A stretch of DNA of 64,000 bases from Mesostigma viride (GCA_009746045.1 RPFO01000154.1:693496-757495); one strand, 5' to 3'; counted from the first letter of the stretch, positions 45,085 to 55,900 are shown. Notes: generated by a model from the sequence alone, not told the origin. A program made the numbers and translations.

Positions 45085-45425
45085 ATAATTAATTAATTAA
45101 TTAAACTCGTGCTCCCGTTGGGGAGTCACGGAGCACCGAAGTGCTTTTAATCCCTGTGTGTGCACAACAGGAGAAAGGGCAGAGACCCCCAGTCTCCTTC
45201 ATGCCAAAGGCATGCCACAGCTGCATTCGGGCGCGCTAGCTAAACGGACACGCTAACGATCAGGCAGCCTGTGGGTGCAATAATGAGACCCATGTGAGCA
45301 TATCATAACAAGGAGCGTGGGCAAGTAATCTGATCGAAGCCAGGACGTAGCATGGCTGTACAAGGACTAAGCTAAGGCTACATATGGCTGGTTGTGTACC
45401 GTGCGTTATCGACATAAAGGCAGGT
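45085..45425 (-). mobile_element. LINE-like family F 3' end with (TTAA)n tail
   Basis: The tail of AATTAATTAATTAA is followed by the hairpin GTGCTCC...GGAGCAC (45109-45136), AGTGCTTTTAATCCCTG and about 260 bp shared with 690-945. No coding region. Confidence 0.75.
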
Positions 45426-45784
45426 GTTTGGTCAGTTAGCTCTTCAGTTTATAGCTCCAAGCTCCACCAATTGCTGGACTCTCACGGATTTGTAGCAGTG
45501 TCTGCCCGCATGCCTAGTCAACGCCGGCATGAATAATCAGGGCTGGCACCTCGGATGATCGATGGCCAACGCTGAGATCTCCCCTGTCTGCGTCCACACA
45601 ATCAGACATGCAAGGAGGGCAAAAAATCAAGCTGGAAATGACCAACGCGCGTGCACACACACACACACATGCACGCATACAAAGGAATGTCAAGCTATGG
45701 GCGAAACATGCTTCTTTCTTTTTGCCTATTCTGTTAACTTGCATGCAAATGTAAACGCAAAAAGAAAACTTGGGTGAGAGAGAG

Positions 45785-46475
45785 GATGCAGGGAGGGAGG
45801 GAGGGAGGGAGGGAGGGAGGGAGGGAGGGAGGGAGGGAGGGAGGGAGGGAGGGAGGGAGGGAGGGAGGGAGGGAGGGAGGGAGGGAGGGAGGGAGGGAGG
45901 GAGGGAGGGAGGGAGGGAGGGAGGGAGGGAGGGAGGGAGGGAGGGAGGAGGGAGGGAGGGAGGGAGGGAGGGAGGAGGAGGGAGGAGGGAGGGAGGGAGG
46001 GAGGGAGGGAGGGAGGGAGGGAGGGAGGGAGGGAGGGAGGGAGGGAGGGAGGGAGGGAGGGAGGGAGGGAGGGAGGAGGGAGGGAGGGAGGGAGGGAGGG
46101 AGGGAGGGAGGGAGGGAGGGAGGAGGGAGGGAGGGAGGGAGGGAGGGAGGGAGGAGGAGGGAGGGAGGGAGGGAGGGAGGGAGGGAGGGAGGAGGAGGGA
46201 GGGAGGGAGGGAGGGAGGGAGGGAGGGAGGGAGAGGAGGGAGGGAGGGAGGGAGGAGGGAGGGAGGGAGGGAGGAGGGAGGGAGGGAGGGAGGGAGGGAG
46301 GGAGGGAGGGAGGGAGGAGGGAGGGAGGGAGGGAGGGGAGGGAGGGAGGGAGGGAGGGAGGGAGGGAGGGAGGGAGGAGGGAGGGAGGGAGGGAGGGAGG
46401 GAGGGAGGGAGGGAGGGAGGGAGGGAGGGAGGGAGGGAGGGAGGGAGGGAGGGAGGGAGGGAGGGAGGGAGGGAG
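45785..46475. repeat. (GGGA)n microsatellite, about 690 bp
   Basis: An almost uninterrupted tetranucleotide GGGA/GGAG array with scattered one-base deletions that shift phase (for example near 45948, 46078 and 46233). Frames of 240-257 codons on both strands translate only to Gly-Arg-Glu or Leu-Pro-Ser repeats and are not genes. Confidence 0.98.
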
Positions 46476-47814
46476 CTCAGCCTCCAGATTCTTAGGGTCG
46501 AGTGCACGTTAACAGCACGCTATTGACCGAGTACAGCGGGGTTGTACCGAATCTCGAGTGCATCCCCTGGTTGCAGGCTTATTAACCGGCCAATGCCCTT
46601 TCTCTACTCACATGCGCCACCAAGCCCCATGGCATGGCGTTAAAATCTCCAGCAAAAATACCGGAATCTAGAAAGTCAGGTAGTAAGTAAGCTCTCTAAT
46701 AATTACCCGCGTTACTTCTTTCTAGTTACGTGGGTTGAAAGTCACAACAACAGGACATTTTGGATGGCAGACCGCAGGCACCCCCGCACACTTATGCATC
46801 ACCACATGCCCTACAACGAGAAGAACACCGCCTGAACCTGATAAGCGGGTTAAGATCACAATGCAAAAGCGGAAAGGAACCATTAGTTCACATTGCAGTG
46901 ACACTAGCTGGCGCAGGGGCTGTAATAACTTCGGCTCATAATGTGCACATTGGGAACGGGCCGATAAGGCTGCGTCTTCTCAACGCACATGCTATGCCGG
47001 GCGAGGAATGTGATGACGAGTACGGGCTGGCAAGTGGGGTTGTTCAGCAAGGCGAAACAAGTCTTCATGTTATTATGCGCCACTTGAACAGGAACCCAAA
47101 TAAGGGTTTTGTGGGCGCAACGACTCACCTAAGGCAGACATCCAAACGATGCCGTTGACCAACCGCTAGGGAAACCGCGAGAAGGGCCACCACCACACCC
47201 TGCCTGCTGCTGTTCAAGCAGCAAATTAAATGCTGCCGGGACGGGCCGGCGCGGCCGGCCATGAAATCTGCGAATCATGGGCTCGTTGTTGCAGTGGATG
47301 TCAACAGCCGGCTTCCCCCCCGCTTCGAGCACGAAAGGCGAACAGGAATTTGAAAGCAAAAGATGACGGTCACACATAGCAAGCCTACCCGCCCCTGCGC
47401 AGCTTACAAGATATATTCCAGGAACTGATCTTAATTACAACATATTTCGCCTTTTCGTCGTGCCGATTCAGATGTTGCACACACCGGTAAACCAGTCATC
47501 TAGTTACAAGAAGCGTGAAGAGGAATACATGTAGAGGGTGCCACCAACTTGAGTGCCAGCGAGCTCGAGTCTGGCGAGTAGCATCACAATTCAACGATGT
47601 CCTCCATGGTCGTGACTCGTGACTCGTCGCTCCAACTTGGGAAATTTGTGATCTAGGTACCTAAAACCTGTCACAGCTGTTTTTAATTTACGCGCCAAAG
47701 CTCGCGCCAAACATGGACACAGGCGCGTAGGGCCGTAGGCTGGCGCGCAAGCGCTCCTCGTCGGCGCAGCGCTTTGGGTCCTGAAACTGCAAGTGCGGTA
47801 GTGCGCCGGACCTC
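46476..47814. other. Non-coding stretch, nothing recognised
   Basis: The longest frame (46760-47158, plus, 132 codons) has no recognisable motif and no support from repeats or conserved neighbours. No RNA gene is visible. Confidence 0.4.
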
Positions 47815-48165
47815 CGCACTCGCCCCCGCACAAGAGTTTTCTTCATCCTGGCCCGAATAGGAGCTTCCGGGCGTTGGCCTAACTCTGAGTCGGCGGAGGC
47901 ATGACCGCGCCAGCTGGTGAGTGGAGGCTGGAGGCTGCGCCGCCCGCTAGTAGGGGTACTACTATTCGATATTCGGAACTACGAATATATTCGTCGAATA
48001 GTAGGGTGTCCCGATTTCGATACCGAACATATTCGGAAGTAGAGCTTGCCTCCCGATACCGATACCGAATATGTTCAGACGGACAGACCGTTCGCCGTAT
48101 ACTGAACATATTCGGTGTTCGGTTCGGTATTCGGGGGATATTCGGTATTCGGAACACTACACCGT
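47815..48165. repeat. Right inverted arm and CCGAATA array
   Basis: 47815-47880 is complementary to 42040-42112. From 47950 on, CGAATA, CCGATTTCGATACCGA and GATACCGATACCGAATATGT motifs recur in direct and inverted orientation, mirroring 41660-41885. Confidence 0.65.
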
Positions 48166-48935
48166 CCGCATTGGAAGTTCTAACTAAATAATTAGCTTCT
48201 GGAAAATGTTCTGGCTGAAAACCATAAAAAAAACAAAAGAAAATTAATTAATTAACTCCGGGGGCTGAGGACTGGACTCAACAAACAAACAAACAAAATT
48301 AATTAATTAACTCATGTGGGCACGGGGTCGTCGCCCTGTGAGAAAACAAACAAACACTTTATATTATATAAAAGTACATAAAACCTTCGAAAATACCTTG
48401 GACAGGCGGGGAGCATGAAATATCGTGAAAATCGAAAAAAAACCGCGAGACTCAGGCCGAGCGCGGGGTGAGGCGCGAACCAAGTGAACCGCTTTTGCAT
48501 CCAGCAATCCACGCTCTACTGCCTCGGCAGGGCACGTCGGTCGGTACTCAGTAGAGGCTGAGGCCTGAGCGTGTCTACAGATGTACATGTAAGATGTACT
48601 ACTCATGTGCGATACTGGGCCTTGAGCAATTAAATAGGGTATCACTGACCTGAGACCTCCACTGACTATAGCCTGTGGCCGCCGAAAGGGGGGCCGCCGG
48701 GCCGTGTTGGGGACGGCGTGTACCATATCTACCAAACAAACAAAAGAAATTTAATTAAATAAGTACCCAAGTGCCGTGAACGGCTGCAGGACAAACAAAC
48801 AAACAAAAGGTTTTAATTAAATAATAAAAACCCGGGACTCTAACTGGCTCCCCAACAAACAATCCAGGGTTATTCGTAATGCAAATACGGCAAAAATTGA
48901 CCCATAATAACAAACTTCCAATGCGGACGGTGTAT
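48162..48935. mobile_element. Inverted-repeat element or insertion, about 770 bp
   Basis: A 21-bp word containing CACCGTCCGCATTGGAAG at about 48162-48182 reappears as its exact complement at about 48908-48928. It is followed by TATTCGGTACAACCCTAC, which resembles a hAT-type end. Inside are several short TTAATTAATTAACT and AAACAAACAAAC blocks at 48241-48310 and 48735-48810. No protein. Confidence 0.5.
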
Positions 48936-49402
48936 TCGGTACAACCCTACCGATCATCATGCAGCTGAGCAGCTCACTTTCACGTTTGATGCATTGGTAA
49001 TGTTACTGCTGGCATAGCTCACCGCATCGAGCCCTGACTTCCGTCTTCCGACTGCTGAGCAGAGTTTTATGTTGGATGAGTGTTGAACCCTGGTTGAACT
49101 TGAACTTTCCGCCAGAACACGGCGGTTTCGTCCCGCTCCCTAAAATTTGCACAACGTACTGGATGTAATTGCTCACATCGGAGTGCTCATCATCAGTGCT
49201 GCATGTGCTCACCCATGTAGTCTTTAAGGGGCAGCCGAAAGGACCATCTTTCTGTAACATTTACTTTGGTGGGCTTTCATCAATGTGGGCTTGAAGGGGT
49301 CCCTTATTTCGTCAGACCTTTGTTGAACGAATGCCGAGGCCGCATGTGCGATTATCGGATGCAGGAAGAGCTGGCATGTAGACAGCTCTCAAGGAATCCT
49401 TC

Positions 49403-52400
49403 ATGGCATCCTTCGATTGTGATGTAGAGCAAAGGGACGATTATAGGGTCAAAAGAAGAGCTTCCTTTACGCAATTGATTGATAAGCCATTAATTTCACC
49501 AGTCGTCTTATCGACATGGTGCCCAACGATGGACTTGTTGGCACTGTACCTGTCCGACGGGCAGCTGTGCATCTACCGTCTCAACTGGCAGCGGCTATGG
49601 ATAATCACGCCAGAGAGGAAAGTCGTGGCCATGTGCTGGAGCCCGGACGGCAGACGCCTGGCCTGCGGACACGCCGACGGCGTGGTGTCGATACTGGACA
49701 TTGAGCAAGGAGAGACATGCCACGAAGAGCTCTACCATCGAGGAGCGGTCACGGCGTTGACGTGGGTGTCCGAGCAGCGCGCGCAGGCAGCGCAGGGCGG
49801 TCCGTCCAACACGGAATGGCAGAGCTTGAACAGCGGGCTTCACCTGCGGCCGGACCAGCGGGACCGCACGCCTCAATTCTTCGTCCCCTTGCCGCCCCTG
49901 CCCGAGCAGCCCGGGCCTGCCTCGCGGGGGCTCCCCGCGGGCGCGCCAGGCGGCGGGGCGCAAGGCAAGCCTGCTCCCGTTGAGACGGGCTTCAACCTCT
50001 TGCGTCATCCAGCGGCTGGAACCGCTATTTCTAGCATCCCTGGCCATGACAGCCAGAGTGACCCCTCCTTACCAAAGACCAAGCCACTCTCATTCGGTCC
50101 GAAGAGCCAGACGGCGTGGCTGCAGGCCGCGCCCTCCCTGAGCTTGCTTTGCAGCGCAGGGGCCGATGGGTCCCTGGCCGTGAGCGGGTTCGGCATGTTC
50201 CCCCTGGTGACCCTGGACATGCCCTCCCTGCTGTCGCCCGCCCCCGATGGCGCCACCGCCTCCCACAGGACGCAGCCATGGGGAACACATCCGGCTAGTA
50301 CCGCCACCAATCCAGGCATTGCCCACACTGGCGCACGTCACTCAGTATCCCCATCAACGGCACCGTGCCATCCACCTGGCATGGTCCATCCAACGGTACT
50401 GCTGGCATCCCCAGGCTTGTCGCGCCTGTCCGCGTTCCTGGTCTCTAGTGCTGCCACCTGGCCTGCCTGCCCCACCAGCACCAGTAGTGGTGCAGCAGGT
50501 GCCAGCACGGACAATGCACCTATCGGCCGAGCCACCGCCGTTTCCCTCCACGGTAATGCTGGCCCCGCCCCCGGCTCATCCTACTGCTCCTCGCTCCTCC
50601 CCTGCCGCGTGCTGACCCTCGACACGACCCCGCTGACGCGTCAGCGCGACGCGGTCGGCGCCGTCAGCGGCCACGCCTGCCACCTCGAGTGGCTGCTTAA
50701 CTACCTCCACTCCGCACTGGCCGCCGTGCGTGCAGCGTGGGCATCCGCCATGGCTGCCGTACGCAACCAGCTCCTCGTGTCCCTGGCGCGACACCTGGCA
50801 GAGCACGACCCGACGGGGAGGGGCCGTGTGGCCCGACGATACATCAACGATGACAACAACCGCTCGCTGAACAACAACAACAACAGCAACACCAGCCGCA
50901 GTTTCCATACCAACACAGGTACGAATGGGGACCACTCCTCCTTGGCAGGGGGGGACCGCTTGTTCGGGAACAGCGGCAGCAACCGCCCCTTGATATTCAA
51001 CCCGGTTGGGGATGCCGATGACGTTGACATCGGCGATGACGACGACGATGACGTCGCCGCCTCCCTCGACCCCATAGCGTCCCTGCTGGGCCTGCTCATC
51101 ACGGGGGTCCCGGGGCCAGGCCTGCAGGCCTACCTGGGGTCGTCCCTGGGCGAAGCGGGGGCGCGCAGGCTGGATCGCTCGGTCGAGGCGGCGGCTACGC
51201 AGGTGGGTTTGCTGCTCGCGAGGCACGTGCAGCCGGCGCTGGAGTTAGTGGTGTTCCGGCTGGGGGAGCTCCGGGGGTACGCGCGCTGGCGCAGGGGGGG
51301 GGGGAGTCGGTCGCGTGCCGGTGCATGCGGTGGTGGCTTGGTGAGGGGTGTCGGCAGTAACCGGGGGGTGAGCGTTTGTGGCGGTGGCGGCGGGATGTCA
51401 TCGTGGCTGGCTAGCCAGCCATGGGGGGACGTGGGCCGTGCTTGCTCGGTGGCTTGCGAGGGGGATGGTGGGAATGACAAGGAGAACCGGCTATCTGGGG
51501 GACACGTGGCAGGCAGCAGGGATGGGGTGCACGCCCATGTGTGCGCAGATGCAGATGCGCAGGACCGGCGGTCTGACGCCGCTGGAGGCGACAAGCACAT
51601 GCGCGGTGTTTATGCTGGTGATGTTGCCAGGGGTTCCTCTGGAGCCGCCACTTGCGCTTTGCAAGGCTACCCCTACAGGCTGCGAAGGGACAGGGATGGG
51701 TCGCTAACACACAGGGATGGGCCGCCACATGTGGATGAGCACAGGAATGGGCCCCGCAAGGGCACGCTGGGCCTGTCCCCCGCTCAAGTGGACACCGCCC
51801 TCAACCACGCGTCCGCCATGGTGCTGGCCGTGGAGCGCGCCCAACGAGTGGCCACCAGCACCCGGCACGGGTACCAGGCGTTCCTCTCGTGGCTCTCCGG
51901 CGCCGTGCGCATCGTCAACGATACCTCCCGCGGGGGCGGTGGGGGTGCCGGAAGCCAGGGCGACGCGTCCACCCTCTCGGCGGCATCCACGGCGTCATCA
52001 GCCGGGAGGGAGCGGTGGCCCGTGCCGCGAGAGGTGCTGGCCGTCTTCATCCGATCGGAGCTGGCTGACGACCGTTTGTCCCCAATTCTGGCCTCTGCGA
52101 CCATCAATCCGCCGGCACCCAGGGCCCAGGGGGTATCTGCCCCGCACCCAGGGCACAGGAGCGCGGATGGAAGCAGGATGGAAGTTGACGGGAACGCGCA
52201 GGGGGGCGGGGGGTGGGGGGTGTCCGCGGTCCAGGGTGGCCCAGGTGGGTGGGACAGGGTGGGAGGTACGCGGGGACCGCCGTATGACACGGGGGAGTCT
52301 TGCAGGTTTATTTCTGGCATGCGGGGAAGCGGCCATGCGCATGGGGCCCCTGGGGGTGCATTTGGCCAAGGGCGGGGGAATGGGGGGCAAATGGGGGATG

Positions 52401-54085
52401 TTCTAGGGGGCGAGGGCGATGTATCACTGCAGGAGCACCTCGTGCGGTTGGGGGCGTCCTGTGCCGATGTGCTGTCATCCGTCACGAGGGAGCTGACCCC
52501 CGTTGTGTCATCCGGCGCCGTGGCGCCGTTGGGTGGGCTGGTGGCGGCCCAGGGAGACCCTGGGAGCAGGAACAACACTGCTGGTGGTGTAAACAAGGAC
52601 ACGGCGTTGGCCCCAGGTGTTCCTTCGGTAGCCCCCGCCAGCACCAGTACACTGGCATCGTCATCATCAGCATCGGGCAGTGCCACCACACAGCATTTGA
52701 CGTCTAGGCTGGTGGCCATGGACACCTGTCACCGGGTCGACAGCGGCACGGGGGGCGGGGCCAGGGACGCGCCAGGTGGCGCCGAGTGGGACATGCTGGC
52801 GGTGGCGGTGCCGTCGTTAGTAGTGCCGATGAGGCGGCGATCGAGTGATGACGTAGGGGAGGATGTGGGAGACATGGGCACAACCGCCGCATCGCCCATG
52901 GACGTGAGTCGTTCGTCCGAGGACGCGGGGGATGGTAGCCAGCCGGGGGTGGGCGAGCAGGGGCAGGGGGGTCGCGCCCGTCAGGCAGGCGTGTCCAATA
53001 TCCTTCTGGTGAGGTTTGCGCCGTCGGCGTGTGGACGAGACGCCTCTTCTGTGGAAGCTCGTTCTGGCAAACTTGATTCTGGCACGCGTGAGAGTGGCCA
53101 TGGGGCGGGTGACGGCAGGCATGGCACGGGCGGGAGTAGCGGGGAAGGCCACGTGGCGGACAGGATGTGGTCTCACGGGGCAGCCGGTTGTGGTGGCAGT
53201 AATGGGGGAGCGGGGGAGGCAGGTAGGGATGGCGGGGGTAGTGGAAATGCCGGCGGTGGTGGAGTCGTCGAGGGTGTCATCCTGTCGCTCCCCCCAGGGT
53301 CCCTGCTGGCGTCGCTCCAGTTCTACAAGGGCGGCGTGCTGGCGGTGCTGTCGTTGGAGCGGGGCGGGGGTGGGGATGGGCCCGGTGGCCAAGACTGGAC
53401 AGGTGGCAAGGGGCGGGGTAGTAATGATACTAATTCTCAGGATGATGAAGACGATGCGGCGGCGGTGCTGCGGCTGGTGCCGACCGACGCGCTGCCCTTC
53501 ATGCGTGTGATGGGGACCGGGGGTCCAGGCGTTGACGATGGTCAGATGGGTCTGGGTGTTGGCAAGGGCCAGATGGGTCCAGACTTTCGTAATGGCCAAG
53601 TCCCCCAACCTTGGGATCCGTCGGACACGGCACTGCGGTGCTGCCAGGGGGGGGCGCAAGTGTCCCTTGGTGCTGTCGTCGGCGATACCTGCTCGAGCTC
53701 GTTTTCTTCGAGCCGGGTTTTGATGGAGGAGGGCCTTCAAGATGTCCGGTGGCGGTCGTGGCCCCTGGCACCTCAGCTCGCGGCAGAGATTTCCACGGTC
53801 CTTCATTCGCAACAAGGGGTCAGTGGGAAAGGAATCGGGGACGCCGTGGGTGGGAATGGGAACGAGAGCGGGAACCCTCAGCGCTGGCCGTTATCGTTTG
53901 CGGTGAGCAAGCAGCGGGGGGTGGGTGCGGTTGTGCTGGGTTCCAAACGGATCGTCTTGTTGGACTTGGAGGAGGACGAGGATGCCGAGGAGGAGTTTGG
54001 TGAGGAGGGGGGCGTGGGGGAGGGTGAGCTCAGGGAGGCGGGCCACGGTGGGGAGGAGGACGCAGCGTTTGATGAAAGGGAGTAG
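49403..54085 (+). CDS. APC4: Anaphase-promoting complex subunit 4 (APC4)
   Basis: A single open frame of 1560 codons. The N terminus (about residues 20-110) is the APC4 WD40 propeller start: FTQLIDKPL, then LLALYLSDGQLCIYRLNWQRLW, CWSPDGRRLACGHADG and SILDIEQGE. A further blade fits LLCSAGADGSLAVSGFGMFPLVTLD. The APC4 long helical domain follows: DPIASLLGLLITGVPGPGLQ, LARHVQPALELVVFRLGEL, GYQAFLSWLSGAVRIV and EHLVRLGASCADVLSSV. APC4 is a scaffold of the APC/C ubiquitin ligase that triggers anaphase and mitotic exit; it bridges APC1/APC5 and the arm lamp. Usual length is about 750-800 residues. The excess here is Gly/Ser/Ala-rich, His-rich and Asp-rich linkers, which could include unrecognised in-frame introns. 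The Met chosen is the first in frame, about 20 residues before the propeller. Family assignment is by motif order from memory. Confidence 0.88.
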   Translation: MASFDCDVEQRDDYRVKRRASFTQLIDKPLISPVVLSTWCPTMDLLALYLSDGQLCIYRLNWQRLWIITPERKVVAMCWSPDGRRLACGHADGVVSILDIEQGETCHEELYHRGAVTALTWVSEQRAQAAQGGPSNTEWQSLNSGLHLRPDQRDRTPQFFVPLPPLPEQPGPASRGLPAGAPGGGAQGKPAPVETGFNLLRHPAAGTAISSIPGHDSQSDPSLPKTKPLSFGPKSQTAWLQAAPSLSLLCSAGADGSLAVSGFGMFPLVTLDMPSLLSPAPDGATASHRTQPWGTHPASTATNPGIAHTGARHSVSPSTAPCHPPGMVHPTVLLASPGLSRLSAFLVSSAATWPACPTSTSSGAAGASTDNAPIGRATAVSLHGNAGPAPGSSYCSSLLPCRVLTLDTTPLTRQRDAVGAVSGHACHLEWLLNYLHSALAAVRAAWASAMAAVRNQLLVSLARHLAEHDPTGRGRVARRYINDDNNRSLNNNNNSNTSRSFHTNTGTNGDHSSLAGGDRLFGNSGSNRPLIFNPVGDADDVDIGDDDDDDVAASLDPIASLLGLLITGVPGPGLQAYLGSSLGEAGARRLDRSVEAAATQVGLLLARHVQPALELVVFRLGELRGYARWRRGGGSRSRAGACGGGLVRGVGSNRGVSVCGGGGGMSSWLASQPWGDVGRACSVACEGDGGNDKENRLSGGHVAGSRDGVHAHVCADADAQDRRSDAAGGDKHMRGVYAGDVARGSSGAATCALQGYPYRLRRDRDGSLTHRDGPPHVDEHRNGPRKGTLGLSPAQVDTALNHASAMVLAVERAQRVATSTRHGYQAFLSWLSGAVRIVNDTSRGGGGGAGSQGDASTLSAASTASSAGRERWPVPREVLAVFIRSELADDRLSPILASATINPPAPRAQGVSAPHPGHRSADGSRMEVDGNAQGGGGWGVSAVQGGPGGWDRVGGTRGPPYDTGESCRFISGMRGSGHAHGAPGGAFGQGRGNGGQMGDVLGGEGDVSLQEHLVRLGASCADVLSSVTRELTPVVSSGAVAPLGGLVAAQGDPGSRNNTAGGVNKDTALAPGVPSVAPASTSTLASSSSASGSATTQHLTSRLVAMDTCHRVDSGTGGGARDAPGGAEWDMLAVAVPSLVVPMRRRSSDDVGEDVGDMGTTAASPMDVSRSSEDAGDGSQPGVGEQGQGGRARQAGVSNILLVRFAPSACGRDASSVEARSGKLDSGTRESGHGAGDGRHGTGGSSGEGHVADRMWSHGAAGCGGSNGGAGEAGRDGGGSGNAGGGGVVEGVILSLPPGSLLASLQFYKGGVLAVLSLERGGGGDGPGGQDWTGGKGRGSNDTNSQDDEDDAAAVLRLVPTDALPFMRVMGTGGPGVDDGQMGLGVGKGQMGPDFRNGQVPQPWDPSDTALRCCQGGAQVSLGAVVGDTCSSSFSSSRVLMEEGLQDVRWRSWPLAPQLAAEISTVLHSQQGVSGKGIGDAVGGNGNESGNPQRWPLSFAVSKQRGVGAVVLGSKRIVLLDLEEDEDAEEEFGEEGGVGEGELREAGHGGEEDAAFDERE

Positions 54086-54861
54086 GGATGTGGTTCAGGC
54101 TGGTGAAGACAAGTAAGCACATGGTTCAGGCTGGTAGTGGGAATCTGACCCATATTGGGTTTCTTGTTGCCAGTTGCTTAGGTATATCGGGCCCTCTGTG
54201 TTGATATCAGCATGCAGCGCTTGCTAGTTGTTCTGTTGACGGAAGCAAGGGCTGGCAGCCCCACCAGTTGGCGCGAAATTTTGAGCTGGGTTGCTGCGTC
54301 AAGCTTTAGATAAGGCCGACATGGCTGCTAGCCAGCATTAGAGTTCATGCTTTGCGCTCATGGCTCTTCTATGGCACTACGTGCCTGGGTAATATTCAAG
54401 GAAGACCTCCAAAAACTGGGTTGTTTCAGCCCGTGCATGCTCGTTTCTATTGAACTCCCTAATCGATGGATTGAAAGTAGTATATCAAAAGTTCCTAACC
54501 ATCATTAGCTCGACTCCTGGAGCCTACATCATTAGTATCATATTTCAGAACTTTATACCAGTGCATGACGGTCCCGTTATGTTTTTCCTCATACTTGCAA
54601 ACGGAAAGGGGCTAAAGAAGGTCTCATTTATGATTGTTTTTCTTCTTGATACTTCCTTGCAAGCAATTTCAATACCAATGTGATCGAGCATGCAACAATT
54701 CTACCACATATACATCCACATCATAAATAGCTCGAAGCAACTGTGTCTTTTTCCGCTTCGGAGGGTGGAGACGCGTTAATTGCCACGCTGTTTCTAATTG
54801 GCCGGGAATATTTAACCAACTAATGGGGATCGAGGAATATAACTATGTATCCATATAGCAT
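54086..54861. other. APC4 3' flank, nothing else recognised
   Basis: It contains a short repeat of ATGTGGTTCAGGCTGGT/ACATGGTTCAGGCTGGT (54088 and 54119) just after the APC4 stop. The 77-codon frame at 54450-54683 is hydrophobic but has no recognised family. Confidence 0.4.
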
Positions 54862-55383
54862 ATGGGCAGCCTGCTCCCCAGCTGCGAGGTTGATGTGGAC
54901 CATCGCATCTCCCTCGCCTGGCACGCTTTACGCCAGTACCGGGCCCTGTGGCGCAAGCCCCTGGGCAAGATCGAGAAACAGGACCTGTTCAAGGTCCTCG
55001 TCCTTCCTGTTCTAAGGTATGGGGCCGAGACGTGGACCCTCACCGCCGACCTGGCCCGCGAGCTGGATGGCGCGGTCACCAACATGCTGCGCTCCATTTT
55101 CAGAGTAGGATATGCTGCTCATGTCCGCAATGAGGACCTGTACCAGGGCATGCCATATATCACCAGCACCATTAAGCAGCGGCGCCTGCAGCTAGTAGGG
55201 CACCTAGCTCGCACCAACCAGGTAGACACCTCACGTGGCCCCCCCGCAGGACTGCGACCAGCTCAGCCTGGCCGGCACCTCCTGACGTGGGCCGGGCCCC
55301 GTGATGTTAGACGCCGCAAGGCCCGCACCTTCAAAGAACAGCTAGTAGAGGACATGGGGGGCAGCCTCCTGGTTTGTCTGTAA
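54862..55383 (+). pseudogene. LINE family B ORF2, C-terminal (thumb) fragment
   Basis: An open frame of 173 codons corresponds to the end of the RT at 15360-15788: LGKIEKQDLFKVLVLPVLRY, ETWTLTADLARELDGAVTNM, RRLQLVGHLARTNQVDTSR and KARTFKEQLVEDMGG. The palm with YADD is absent, so this is a 5'-truncated copy. Its frame is intact, indicating a younger insertion than the 14.5-kb copy. Confidence 0.85.
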
Positions 55384-55622
55384 TATGGAGGCAGATGGTG
55401 CGCAAGGATAGATGGCAAGTAGTGATGAAGGAGACCACCCCCAAGCCTGTGGGGGCTCCGCGTGTGACCAAGTATGGCATTCATAGCGATTCGGGCCGCG
55501 GTGCCCACACCCCTGTAACTAGGACCTAGATAGCTTATACCATCCATTCCTTCCTATGTTCCCCTCCCACTGAGGACTTATGCTCACGTGACGCAGTCAC
55601 GTGTCTATTAATTAATTAATTA
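55384..55622 (+). mobile_element. Family B LINE 3' UTR, hairpin and (TTAA)n tail
   Basis: This is the complete 3' end: the UTR blocks shared with 15880-16080, the hairpin CACGTGACGCAGTCACGTG (55585-55603, 8-bp stem and 3-base loop), then CTATTAATTAATTAATTAA. It is the reference copy for family B. Confidence 0.85.
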
Positions 55623-55900
55623 ATGGGAGGCCTAGGCCTCTCCGTGATTTGGAAGAAGATCAATGGACAAGGCCAAGTGGGCCCAGGTCATAATAGAGGA
55701 CAACGAGCCCCCCCCTGTGGGGAAGTGCCCGCGTGTGCAAACCCGCTGGAGGCACGCCAGACAGCTCCCCTAGGGCAGCGTGATGCTGTTTAGATAGATG
55801 TTGTAGTTAGTAAACCTGTTAGATAGATGTTGTAGGTAGCTGATGTAGATAGATTAGACCGGTAGGACTGTTTGCACCCATCCATCCATCCATCCATCGG
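55623..55900 (+). mobile_element. LINE family C 3' end with (CCAT)n tail
   Basis: GGCCTAGGCCTCTCCGTGAT, then AAGTGGGCCCAGGTCA and TAGACCGGTA..GAC lead to a run of CCATCCATCCATC. It matches 56370-56670, where the sequence continues from a family B-like ORF2 end, so C is a related family with a different tail. Confidence 0.7.

Noticed and set aside
45734-46526. Gly-Arg-Glu and Leu-Pro-Ser repeat proteins of 240-257 codons on both strands
   Set aside because: Products of the (GGGA)n array, open in several frames without any unique sequence.
51784-53815. Minus-strand frames of 313 and 332 codons opposite APC4
   Set aside because: Shadows of the GC-rich APC4 coding sequence; Pro/Arg/His-rich with no domain.
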